Origin: Halobaculum saliterrae | Lineage (GTDB): Archaea > Halobacteriota > Halobacteria > Halobacteriales > Haloferacaceae | Direction of reading: 5' to 3' | Length of the DNA: 64,000 nt | Assembly: GCF_009831625.1 (NCBI RefSeq) | Contig: NZ_WUUS01000003.1 | Coordinates: 1-64,000 of the forward strand | In this document: positions 28,647 through 37,730 of the stretch, piece by piece | Numbering within the stretch: the stretch's first letter is position 1 | How the letters are laid out: the number at the start of each line of letters is the position of its first letter | Notes under the pieces: model-generated | The model's input: only the letters and a program-made list of their open reading frames with translations | What the model was told of the DNA's origin: nothing | Databases searched by the model: none | Made by a program: the position numbers and the translations under genes

Positions 28647-30122
28647 TCACTCGAGCCAGTCGACGAACGGCTCGGTCGGTTCGGCCCGCCGGATGTACTC
28701 CTGTTGCATCCCGGAGATGGCGGCCGTGAGATCGTCCCCGGCGTCGAGTCGACTTCCGACTCGGTCCCGTTTCCACGTCGCTGGGGTCGTCCGGGCCGTC
28801 CAGCGGCCCTCGACAGGGGCGAGGAGGTCGTCGATGTGGGCCTCCGTCAGCCCGCGGTCACGGAGCCCTGTGCGCGCCAGTGCGAAGAGGTCCGGGTAGA
28901 GGACCGTCGGGTCGTCGGTTCGTCTGCCGTCGCGGGTCACCCACGCGAGGGACGCCTCGAACCCGTCACGGCTCGCGGCGTAGAGCGACTCACGGGCGGC
29001 CTGCTAGGGCAGATCGAGCAGGGGATGGTCCGTGCAGACGACACCGTGTAGCAGGCCGGCAACGAGCACTTGGAAGCCGACGACGTCGGGCACGCTCGGT
29101 TGGGCAGCGAGCGGTCGGTACTCGATGCGTGGCCCCTGGGGGCCGAAGACGGGTCGGATCCATCGCCAGCAGGTTCCCTGCTTGTGAAGCAACTCCCAGT
29201 GGTCCGCTTCGAATCCCTCGGGAGAGCCTTCCGAGAGCCATTCGCGAAGGTAGGGTGCACAGAGCCTGTCGTCGACGACGAGATCGACGGCGTCGGCTGG
29301 AGCATCGATGTCTCGGGGCAACCGAACCTTTCCCCGATCACGAACGTTCATCGACTCGAACACGGGGATCCGGAGCTCGACCCCGGCAGTCATCACCGTC
29401 TCGACGTCGGCGTCGGTGTACAGTTCGGGGGGGAGAAACGGTGAGTTCGCCGCCAGGGCGACCAGCGGTCCGACGGTGCGGAGTGCCGCGTTGAAGTACT
29501 GCGGGAACGCGTCGGTCGGCGACTGGAGGTGAACCTGCATCGAGGCGGCCAACGACTCAACGAGGATCGTCGGGAGGCTGCGCTGACAGCCGGGGAGATC
29601 CAACCTGACGGGCCCGTCGGCGGTGATGTCCGCATCCAACGCATAGTACCGGCCCTCGGGGGAGAGGTTCGTTGCGACCTCGATACCCCGTCTCGGTTCG
29701 GTTGCGGTCAGGTACGTCAGTGTCCCTTCCGGCGGACCGACGGTCCAGATTCCGTCGGTGACGAATCGGCGGTCGTGGGCCGCAAACTCCCTTCGGATCC
29801 CAGTAAGGCGTTCGGAAAGACTGGTTGCTTGTTGCCGGACGCCCGCCGAATCGAACCCCGTCGGTGGAGTGTTCAACTCCGCGTTGTGTTTCCCCAACTC
29901 CCGCTCACAGACCGATGCCATCGCGGGTTCCGGGGCCACAGCGAGCCGTCCGTCGCCGTTCACGGCGTAGCCTTCGAGTTCGAGCCCGAGTCGAAACCCG
30001 CCCTCGAACGTGCCGTCACCGAGCGCCTCACGGAGCGATGCTGCCTGCTCCCGGACGCGACGTCGGAACGTTCGGCGCGTCGACGCGCTCTGGCTCCGGC
30101 GAACGGCGTCGTCCCAGTCCAT
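28647..30122 (-). pseudogene. GCS2-type glutamate-cysteine ligase-like gene, interrupted by in-frame TAG
   Basis: One open frame of 492 codons with a single internal amber codon at 29006-29004. The upstream 372 residues have features of the glutamate-cysteine ligase GCS2 family: [12 protein letters not shown] near the N-terminus (substrate/metal Glu residues), [27 protein letters not shown] and [12 protein letters not shown]. Directly after the stop the frame continues with AARESLYAASRDG and a normal C-terminus ending EPFVDWLE. Homologues commonly have a Trp or charged residue here, so a one-base change is likely. Gamma-glutamylcysteine is the main haloarchaeal thiol, but a truncated enzyme lacking the last 119 residues may be inactive. 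Genuine mutation, error or readthrough cannot be separated here. Confidence 0.75.
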
Positions 30123-30374
30123 ACCGTCTACTATCGCTCATTCAGTTCGTTATTTGGTACCAAGAGACTTGCGGCAGCCCCTCCGACTCAGAGGGGCTCA
30201 TGGCCTCGGTGTTCGATCCTCACGGGAGAACTGAGCTGACGTCGCTGCGGGTCCCTTCGGACACGTGTGCTCCTTCGTTGGACCACGGCAACGGGTCTGT
30301 ACTCGGAGGGCTCTGTGCCATAGTCGACCAGCGGAGGGCGTGAGTTGGACGGGGTTTCCGAGTCGGGCAGAAAG

Positions 30375-30384
30375 CCTATATTAT
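30375..30384 (+). promoter_or_regulatory. TATA-like element of zinc-ribbon gene
   Basis: CCTATATTAT lies about 25 nt before the ATG at 30405, the typical spacing for a leaderless haloarchaeal mRNA. Confidence 0.55.
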
Positions 30385-30404
30385 GCACGTCGAGTGGGCG
30401 AACT

Positions 30405-30560
30405 ATGCCGACATGTGGTAACTGCGAGGGATTCGTCACACAGCGGTATGTGGACGTCTTCGCGCCCACGGGTTCGGAGACTGTTCGCGTCTGCCCGAAC
30501 TGTGAGGACCTCGTGCGGGACGGCAACGGCGTTCGGGAAGCCCGAAGCTCACGGCAATGA
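30405..30560 (+). CDS. DUF7563-like small zinc-ribbon protein
   Basis: 51 residues. Two CxxC pairs (CGNC at 4-7, CPNC near 29-32) form a probable zinc ribbon, separated by FVTQRYVDVFAPTG. The acidic end VRDGNGVREARSS is characteristic of a very common haloarchaeal small-protein family that I know as DUF7563. The molecular role of the family is unknown; many haloarchaea carry several copies. It has its own TATA element. Confidence 0.8.
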   Translation: MPTCGNCEGFVTQRYVDVFAPTGSETVRVCPNCEDLVRDGNGVREARSSRQ

Positions 30561-31223
30561 CACCCTCGTGCTCACTGCGTGAGACGCTCCAATCGTCGTG
30601 ACGGGGGTGGTCCCATCCGGTCGAGACGATCCCTGATGAGCGGGGCGGCGTAGTGGTCGCCCCCGCGACCTGCGCCCGGGGGCGGGCCCTACAGCGCGCA
30701 CGCACTCGTTGGAGTCCCGCGTTCACGTCCCTCGTACCAATTGCATTCCTGTCCCCGCCGTGCCCCGACAGGGGCAGCGCCTCGCCGTCCTCGGTGACCA
30801 CATGCTTCGCCGGCAGTCGCTTCCGCATGCTCCACGCTGGAGTTGTCGACGGCGCCGGAGGCGTGTGTTCGTGCCTTCGGATGAGACCGCTCGTGTCCAA
30901 CCGACTCCGAATCGGCTCCGCCCGAGGGTCTCCTCATCAGCTGCTGATGTCGGAGCATTACAACCCGCGAGTCCAACGATGCCACCGATAGCGACCACCG
31001 AGAGTAACTGACGACGTGAACCGACCTGTCGACCGCCTTGGAGGTCTCTTTCACACCGCTAATAATGTGCACGAATTTCATACGTGCCTGTTGTCGCATG
31101 TCTGACAGACCGGGTGAGTTGGTGCTGGGAGACGGGCTTCATGCGGGTACAGGTACAACAGCCAGTAGTGATCGTCTCGAGCGAACCTCAGCCGGAAATT
31201 GGCAGCGGTCCCCAGACAGTGAG
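30561..31223. other. Gene-poor stretch at the left edge of the kinase island
   Basis: About 660 bp without a convincing gene. Open frames on both strands (for example 30689-31099 on the minus strand) have biased, repetitive composition and no recognisable domain. A promoter-like AT-rich patch (CTAATAATG) occurs near 31060, ahead of the HD-domain gene; an in-frame ATG at 31098 could also start that gene. The stretch may contain remnants of a mobile element but I see no ends or target duplication. Confidence 0.4.
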
Positions 31224-32852
31224 ATGGACCCGGAATTGACCCCCTCCCAACAGTCCGCGCTGCAGGCACTCGTTACGGCTGCCCGCGATCACATCGCCGC
31301 TCAACCACAGGAGACGGCCGGGCTAAATATCGCTATCGTCGGCCCGCCGGTTCGCGATGCGATACTCGACCGGCCCGGTCGAGATCTCGCGTTCGTCGTG
31401 ACCGAGACCGATGCAGCGACACTGCGCGAGCGTGGGTTCGATCCCGTACCGGGGTCAGATGACGTGGTTCAGGACGCGACCGGGACATCTTGGAGGCTCC
31501 CGCGCCGTCCCTCAGTCCACTCCGCCGATCTCCCGGTCGGCGACACCGACGACGAATCGGGCGAGCTTCGAATGGACCTTCGCGGACGCGGACTCCGAGT
31601 GGACGCGCTAGCCGTCTGGCTCACCAGCCCCGACAGCTCGGTTGCGGCTACAGAGTCTCACCAGCTTGACATCGACCCTGCGGCGACGCTGCTGGATCCG
31701 TTCGATGGACTCAACGACATCGCAGCGGGTCGGCTGCGACATACGCCCGGCGCGTTCGACACTGATCCGTTGTGTGTTGTTCGAACGGCTCGCCGCGCTG
31801 CAGAGCTCGGTGCTCCCGGAAGTTCGATCCCCGAGTCGACGCCCGGGCCGACACCGGCGACGCCGGACACCTTCGCCGTCGCGGAGTCCACACGCGCACG
31901 GATGGCCGCGGTCATCGCGGATCTCAATCTCGTTGACCGCGACCGCCTTGGCGACGAGATCCAGGCGGCGATGGCTGAGGCAGTCGATCCCCGGAGGTTC
32001 TGGGAGGTACTCGCGGACGTTGGTGGGCTGGCCGTGCTTGCGTCAACGCTGGACCGCGGCCGCATCGTTCCGGCCGGGCCCGAGATGTTCCACGCCGAAG
32101 GTGACGTGTTCACCCACGCGATGGAGGTCCTCGATCAGATGCATGCCCGGTGTGTTGACGCAGATATCACCGGCCAGGACCGTGTCCGACGGTATCTCAT
32201 GGCGATCGCCCACGACCTCGGGAAAGTCCCCATCGCCAACGAGGGTGGAGGGCTACACTCCGAGGACCCACCCACGTCGTTCCCAAATCACTCCACACGT
32301 GGGAAGGCGCCTGCTGACCGCTTGGCGACGCGATTAGGCCTCCCCGATCACGTCGGCGAGGCGATGGTAGATGCCGCCGACCTGCACATGACCGTTCCCG
32401 ACGTAGTGACCTGGGAGCCGGACCGCCTGCTCGAGTTCATCGAGGCGCACACACGCCCGCAGGACGACGCGCTACCGGATTTTGCGACCGTCGAGGAGTT
32501 GCTGGATCTGATCCGAGCCGATCATCAGGGACGGTGGCAGGCTCGAACGTCCTTCGATCGATCGAGCGCCTATTACGAGGACCCGACACTCCCGAATGAC
32601 GTCGTTCGACCGCGGTTCCACGAAACCGCATACGAAACCCGTGTCGAGACGGCACGGACGGCACTGGAGGAGATCGACGGCCACACCATCCTTCGGCGGG
32701 GACTCTGTCGCGACCATGCCGAGGGCGACCTCGAAAACGACGCTCTCGCCGCGACCGCGCGCCGCTGTGCTGACTGTCGATCGCCGGGGGCGTGGGTCGG
32801 CGAGGAACTCGCGGCAGCCCGTCAGGAACTGTTGACCGACGATTCCGGGTAA
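31224..32852 (+). CDS. tRNA-nucleotidyltransferase-like protein with HD domain (class II CCA/PolyA-pol fold, degenerate)
   Basis: 542 residues from ATG 31224 (ATG 31098 possible, adding 42 residues). The N-terminal half follows the class II CCA-adding/poly(A) polymerase pattern: IAIVGPPVRDAILD in place of GGxVRD, then RDLAFVV where the catalytic DxD is expected (second Asp lost). The middle holds DPFDGLNDIAAGRLRHTP and DPLCVVRTARRAAELG. The C-terminal half is an HD domain: VFTHAMEVLDQM (metal His) and IAHDLGKVPI (HD pair). Cys residues CRDHAEG and CADC near the end may bind zinc. Archaeal CCA-adding enzymes are class I, so this is not the housekeeping enzyme. The altered NTase site suggests the HD phosphohydrolase may be the active part. 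Confidence 0.65.
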   Translation: MDPELTPSQQSALQALVTAARDHIAAQPQETAGLNIAIVGPPVRDAILDRPGRDLAFVVTETDAATLRERGFDPVPGSDDVVQDATGTSWRLPRRPSVHSADLPVGDTDDESGELRMDLRGRGLRVDALAVWLTSPDSSVAATESHQLDIDPAATLLDPFDGLNDIAAGRLRHTPGAFDTDPLCVVRTARRAAELGAPGSSIPESTPGPTPATPDTFAVAESTRARMAAVIADLNLVDRDRLGDEIQAAMAEAVDPRRFWEVLADVGGLAVLASTLDRGRIVPAGPEMFHAEGDVFTHAMEVLDQMHARCVDADITGQDRVRRYLMAIAHDLGKVPIANEGGGLHSEDPPTSFPNHSTRGKAPADRLATRLGLPDHVGEAMVDAADLHMTVPDVVTWEPDRLLEFIEAHTRPQDDALPDFATVEELLDLIRADHQGRWQARTSFDRSSAYYEDPTLPNDVVRPRFHETAYETRVETARTALEEIDGHTILRRGLCRDHAEGDLENDALAATARRCADCRSPGAWVGEELAAARQELLTDDSG

Positions 32853-33127
32853 GTCGCCCGACGGCCGTTTCTTCGGTCCACAGTCGCGACTGTCGTTGTC
32901 CGGACCGGTCTGATTCCCGGTTGTCTCAGCGAGAATGAAACAACGGGTTCTACCGGGTACAGGCCCAGTGAGTCAGCCCGATCTCCTCGCTTGCTACAGC
33001 CGAGGACACGCCGGCCCGAACACGGACCCTATTCGAACGGAGCAGGCCCTCAAACGCTTCAGTGCGAGGTCTGTGCTCCATAATGGTTAATAGGCTGATC
33101 GAGTGAGTGATGGAGTAGACAGCCGAG

Positions 33128-34741
33128 ATGAGTAATGAGACAACGAACGAATCAACTGGGTCTAGTAACCGATCACAGCTTCAACCGGGGGATTTCGTTC
33201 ACCTCTCCGTCTCTTGGATCGGCAACCCCGATCGGAGTTCTCCATTCGGTGACCGCATCGGAACCGTTCTCGGAAGTGGCACATACCCCACGATAGAACG
33301 GGACCTGATCAACGCAGATCTCGACACCGAAACGATCTATCTGGTCGCCGACGCGGACGACGACGATGACTCTCACCAGATCACCAAGCCACCGACGCTG
33401 AACGATCTGTTCGACCAGCGCACGAATCAATTACTGGAGCAACTGGGATTCACGTCGTTGGTATCGTTCCTCACCGCCGATCTCTCGGGAGTTGGATCCC
33501 TTCCCGTCGACCAAGACCGACTGCGAGAGATGCAACGGTCGGTGAAGGACTCTCTCGATCTCGAGAGGCGTGACCTCCTCCGAGTCTCACTCGATGAGGC
33601 CTACCGCTGGTCCGATCCGCCGGCTGGTTTGGCCGATCCCGACGTCGTGAACCGCTTGGGATCGGAGCCGTCGGAGTGGCCTACCTCCGGGGGCGACGTC
33701 GCACGAACTGGAAGCCACACGACGGACATCGCCGTCGACGTCACCGGCTCAGTCCGGTGGACAGCGGGTCCACCCAATTTCGAGGTCTCAGACGTCGCAC
33801 CGTCAGCCCTGCACGACACGGTGTTCGTGTGGACGGATCGGGGCATCGCTGCACTCTCCGTGGACTCCGGTGAGCAAACTTGGGAAGTCACCGACGCGGA
33901 GATCGTCGGGGAGGACCCAACTGAGAGCGCTCACCCGATCGTCGGCGCCGAGGGAATGATCTACGTCGGTCCGCACTGTTCGGCTCTCGATGTGGCGACA
34001 GGAGAACGGGAGTGGGTGTACTTCCCAGACGCTTGGAAGAGGGTAGGATACGTGTCCCTTACAGACGAACGTATTTGCATAATCGATGGCTCTGGAACCT
34101 CCAAAGTCAAGCGGGTAGACAATTCAGAAGACACGGTGCGGCTCGCTCGCGTCTCAGGAGGACCGTACGGGGATACTGCGTACGATTCGATTCACGACGC
34201 CGTTATCACTGGCGGCAGGGGGAATATGTACTCTCACTCGATAGAGGACGGGAGAAGAAACTGGAGGACGAATTCGGTAGGTGGAGAACTCGGAACACCG
34301 GCAGTTGGCACCCTTCTCTATGCAACATCAGATGACCGGGTACTCTTCGCCGTCGAGCAGGGTTCAGGTGAAGTCCTCTGGGAGACAGAGATCACGGACA
34401 CACCGATATCGGACCCGGTAAGCACAGATGACGGAGTGTACGCTGTCTCGCAAACTGGACTACATGAGTTCGAACAGGACTCCGGAGAGGCACTTACCGT
34501 CTACACGTTCGATGAGGAGTACTCGGATATGGACTCGCCCATCCGTCCGGGTATCGTCAAAGAACAGGGGTACGAGAGGGGATTCGTAGCCGCCGGGGAA
34601 CGCGTTCACGCTATCGACCTAGGGAGCGGCGACTGCGAGTTGACGGTCGAGTTCGAGGCCACAGTGACGACCCAGCCGACGTATATCGATGGAACGGTCC
34701 TCGTCCGGACAGCCGACGGACGGCTTCACGCTATCGAGTGA
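33128..34741 (+). CDS. PQQ/BamB-like beta-propeller protein with FKBP-like N-terminal module
   Basis: 537 residues without signal peptide, so cytoplasmic. N-terminal module (about 18-155): QPGDFVHLSVSW and TVLGSGTYPTIERDLINADL, resembling the GDxVxL and GxGxxxxxLExAL strands of FKBP/SlyD folds, followed by a helical hairpin-like region (LLEQLGFTSLVSFLTAD) ending in EAYRW. From about 180 on, seven or so PQQ/WD-like blades (DSGEQTWEVTDAEIV, GSGEVLWETEITD). The C-terminus (VLVRTADGRLHAIE) closely matches the protein at 54775-56451, so the two are paralogues. Starts the island's propeller set; probably a protein-protein interaction platform for the kinases. Confidence 0.75.
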   Translation: MSNETTNESTGSSNRSQLQPGDFVHLSVSWIGNPDRSSPFGDRIGTVLGSGTYPTIERDLINADLDTETIYLVADADDDDDSHQITKPPTLNDLFDQRTNQLLEQLGFTSLVSFLTADLSGVGSLPVDQDRLREMQRSVKDSLDLERRDLLRVSLDEAYRWSDPPAGLADPDVVNRLGSEPSEWPTSGGDVARTGSHTTDIAVDVTGSVRWTAGPPNFEVSDVAPSALHDTVFVWTDRGIAALSVDSGEQTWEVTDAEIVGEDPTESAHPIVGAEGMIYVGPHCSALDVATGEREWVYFPDAWKRVGYVSLTDERICIIDGSGTSKVKRVDNSEDTVRLARVSGGPYGDTAYDSIHDAVITGGRGNMYSHSIEDGRRNWRTNSVGGELGTPAVGTLLYATSDDRVLFAVEQGSGEVLWETEITDTPISDPVSTDDGVYAVSQTGLHEFEQDSGEALTVYTFDEEYSDMDSPIRPGIVKEQGYERGFVAAGERVHAIDLGSGDCELTVEFEATVTTQPTYIDGTVLVRTADGRLHAIE

Positions 34742-34957
34742 TCTGAATCCGCTCGCACGGCTGTCGTGGTGGCGCGTGGGTGACTACTGTCACCGAGCAG
34801 AACTTCTCACTTCGAACGGAGTGGACGCCAGCAGTGTCGGTCCGGTTGTGCGGGATAGGACCGTACGAGTTCGTCGTGGGATCGTCGGAGTGACTCGCTT
34901 CGAGAGCCGGTGTCACACCACAGCTAGCTTTCTTGGCAATGAACACGTGGTCGGAGT

Positions 34958-35872
34958 GTGACCACGATCACCGTTCTCAACGACCTCCATCTCAAGCCGG
35001 CCTACGACGGTGTCGGTTCGGAGCTGACGCTCCCCCCCGAGACGGATCTGATAGTGGTCGTCGGTGACCTGCTAGACACCCCGAATCGGGAAAGCGTTCA
35101 GCTCGGACGCGACGTCTTAGAGCGGTTCGATCGGAGTCACGTCCCGACGGTTCTGATCCCGGGGAATCACGACCCGCTCGACACGTGTTCGGAACTGGCC
35201 GCCGACTTCGACTCCGTCTACCTGGCCCACGAACGACGCGTACAGCTGACGGACCTCACAGACGACAGGTCGAACGGGTCGGAGCTGAGCGTCGTCGGGG
35301 TGGGGTGTACTCAGTTCGACGCAGGACGAGAGATCCCATACGAGACGGGTGACGCGTTCGACGTCTACACCGAACATGGACACGTCGATGAGTATCGGGA
35401 GGGTGTCGCCGTCGACGAAGTGCTTGCCGGGGTCGACGACCTGGTCGCCGGCACTCGGACGCCTGCCGAGTTGTGTAGCGACTTCGGGCTCGACCGGCGG
35501 CACCGAGACGGGTTCGATGCGATACTCCGAACTGCCGACTCACTCATCGAGTTACTCCGGGTGGACCACCCGACCGTGCTGGCGAGCCATGTACCGCCGT
35601 TCGGGACGACACTCGATGTCCATCACTCAGCCGAGGGTCGCGCCGAGGACCGGCTGCACAACGGCTGGATGGCGCTGAGTGGTGCGATCCGGCAGGCAGC
35701 ACCACTCGTCGGAGTGTTTGGCCACAGCCATATCCGGGGATATGACTCGTTTGAGGACTCAGAGACACATCTCCTCAACGGTGGGTTTCGCGGTGTGACT
35801 ACGATCGAACTCGAAGGCAGTGGGGTCGGATTTTCGTTTCACACGGCTGAGTGGCTCCCGGGTGAGTCGTGA
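34958..35872 (+). CDS. Calcineurin-like metallophosphoesterase
   Basis: 304 residues from GTG 34958. Metal-site motifs of the family are in order: NDLH (Asp9, His11), VVVGDLLDT (Asp37), IPGNHDP, then VLASHVPPFG and GVFGHSHIRGY near the C-terminus. Cytoplasmic, no signal peptide. It hydrolyses phosphoesters; nuclease, cyclic nucleotide or protein substrates are all possible. Its sequence differs from the PPP-type enzyme at 59594. It sits between two propeller genes on the same strand, within the kinase island. Confidence 0.85.
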   Translation: MTTITVLNDLHLKPAYDGVGSELTLPPETDLIVVVGDLLDTPNRESVQLGRDVLERFDRSHVPTVLIPGNHDPLDTCSELAADFDSVYLAHERRVQLTDLTDDRSNGSELSVVGVGCTQFDAGREIPYETGDAFDVYTEHGHVDEYREGVAVDEVLAGVDDLVAGTRTPAELCSDFGLDRRHRDGFDAILRTADSLIELLRVDHPTVLASHVPPFGTTLDVHHSAEGRAEDRLHNGWMALSGAIRQAAPLVGVFGHSHIRGYDSFEDSETHLLNGGFRGVTTIELEGSGVGFSFHTAEWLPGES

Positions 35873-36043
35873 GCCGGCCCACAGTACGTAGATCCCGAGT
35901 CGTGTATCGATACGGCCGACCGATCTCTGGCGGTACCAAACCTCGATGCGATCTACAGAAACGTTACAGCGGGATGAAGTGGCTATCTGAACCCACTGTC
36001 GCGACAGATATTTTGTAGTAGGTCCCTCCACGATGAACAGCTA

Positions 36044-37708
36044 ATGACAGGTGAGGCTTCCGTCGGCGTTCAAGCGGGGGACTTCGTGTACCTAGCTATC
36101 TCGTTTACTGATCCCCGAGTCGAGGCTCCCAACGGTCTCTCCGTGGTGCATCCGTTTCGAGACTCGTTCGCACTGCTCGTTGGTGCCGGCGCATGCCCGG
36201 ACCTTGAGGAGCAACTGTACGGTGCGGAGAAGGGAGACACGGGCAGTATCGAGATCATGTGGAACGACCCTCCGGACCGAGCAGCCGGCGGTGCCGAACC
36301 GATCGGTGAGATGGATATACAGGTCCAGGCTCCGGCACGCTCCATCGACAACCTCCTCCCGGACTGGTTAGCGACGATCGCCAGACAGGAAGGAATAGAA
36401 ACACCTCATGCGTTTCTCAACGTGTCAGCGGACCGACTGGCTGATGAGTACATGCTTGACTCGGACCGACTCGAACAGTTCCAGTCCGAGTTGGTCCAGA
36501 AGTTCGAACAGTCGACGCTCGCCGAATACGAGATCACGGATGTCTATCGGTGGCAAGCACACGCATCGGAGACCACCGGCCAAGGCGAATCGACCGAGGA
36601 CTCGAACGGCCCTACGACTGCGTCTGGACCGGTTGTCGATGAGGCCTACCCCAAAGCTCCGCACGACAGCTGGCCGATGTTGGGCGGGACGAGCCAGTTA
36701 ACGAGCGCGACCCGGTCATCGATCCCGACTGAGTTGCCGACAACGAAATGGGAGGCAGACCTCGAGGAGACTATTGGATTCGCGCCGGTCGTCGCCGAGA
36801 CGACCGTCATCGTCGGGGACGATAGCGGACGCGTCGTCGCCATTCACCGAGCGACCGGAAACTGGGCCTGGAGCTGCGAAGTCGGGGCGTCGCTTGCCAC
36901 ACCGCTAGCGTACCGGGATGGAACTGTGTACGCCGGGACCGTCGACGGAACCGTCGTTTCCATCGACGTCGCTACCGGGGAGACCAATTGGACCCACGAA
37001 CACGGCACTGCGGTCTATCACATCGTTCCGTCCGAGCACGGTGTGCTGGTTCGGTTCTCCAACGGTGCGATATCCAGCCTTGACCCAGCTACGGGATCGG
37101 TTCTGTGGATGCAATCTGAGTTCTCCGACCACGGTGCGACGATCCTGTTCACGGACGGCGTCGCGATCACCCGCTCCTTCGGGTCCCTCCGAGCGATCGA
37201 TCCGGAATCGGGTGTCGTGACACAGTTCGATACGAAGACGGGAACGTCACAGACTCCAACAGGGGCGGTTTCCAACGGAAAGCTGTTCACGGGGGATGGA
37301 AACGACGTCGTTTGCCGAGACCTCGCTATCGGAGGCGGCGAGAGTGTCAGCTCATCGGATATCCTGTGGCGGACATCGATAAACGAGCCGGTCCAAATCA
37401 CACCGACCGTCTCCGACTCGAGACTGACGATAGTGACCAATACGGGACGAGTTCACGGGCTGGATACGGAGTCGGGCGACGTCCGATGGTCGACGGATCT
37501 GTGCGACGACCCACTCACGAGTAGTGTTACCGACGGGGACACCGTCCTCGTCAGCAGCACATCGACTACCGTATTCGCGTTATTTGCCGCCACCGGGTCG
37601 GTTCGATGGAAGGTCGCGAGGTCCGCCGGTGTCGCGTCATCTCCGACCGTCGCCAGTGGCACTGTGTATATCGCTGATGCAGACGGAACTGTGCAGGCAA
37701 GAGACTGA
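36044..37708 (+). CDS. PQQ/BamB-like beta-propeller protein with FKBP-like N-terminal module
   Basis: 554 residues. N-terminal module (about 8-165): VQAGDFVYLAISF, then HPFRDSFALLVGAGACPDLEEQLYGAEKG in FKBP-like order, then a helical part (WLATIARQEGIETPHAFL) ending in VYRW. This version is closest to the module of the cold-shock fusion at 48680-49612. A Ser/Thr/Glu-rich linker leads to a propeller (about 205-554) with repeated blades such as HRATGNWAWSCEVG, DVATGETNWTHEHG, DPATGSVLWM and AATGSVRWKVARS. Cytoplasmic. Converges with a kinase gene 22 bp away. A TATA-like GATATTTTG lies about 33 nt upstream of the ATG. Confidence 0.75.
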   Translation: MTGEASVGVQAGDFVYLAISFTDPRVEAPNGLSVVHPFRDSFALLVGAGACPDLEEQLYGAEKGDTGSIEIMWNDPPDRAAGGAEPIGEMDIQVQAPARSIDNLLPDWLATIARQEGIETPHAFLNVSADRLADEYMLDSDRLEQFQSELVQKFEQSTLAEYEITDVYRWQAHASETTGQGESTEDSNGPTTASGPVVDEAYPKAPHDSWPMLGGTSQLTSATRSSIPTELPTTKWEADLEETIGFAPVVAETTVIVGDDSGRVVAIHRATGNWAWSCEVGASLATPLAYRDGTVYAGTVDGTVVSIDVATGETNWTHEHGTAVYHIVPSEHGVLVRFSNGAISSLDPATGSVLWMQSEFSDHGATILFTDGVAITRSFGSLRAIDPESGVVTQFDTKTGTSQTPTGAVSNGKLFTGDGNDVVCRDLAIGGGESVSSSDILWRTSINEPVQITPTVSDSRLTIVTNTGRVHGLDTESGDVRWSTDLCDDPLTSSVTDGDTVLVSSTSTTVFALFAATGSVRWKVARSAGVASSPTVASGTVYIADADGTVQARD

Positions 37709-37730
37709 CCGCGTGGTGACTCTCACCGAC

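Noticed and set aside
23738-30122. Genome-wide recoding of TAG as a sense codon
   Set aside because: TAG is used as an ordinary terminator at 48633-48635, 50818-50820 and 52258-52260, so general recoding is unlikely; local mutation or error is simpler.
30561-31223. Remnant of a transposon or IS200/IS605-type gene
   Set aside because: Some minus-strand open frame exists, but no transposase motif, terminal repeat or target duplication could be recognised.
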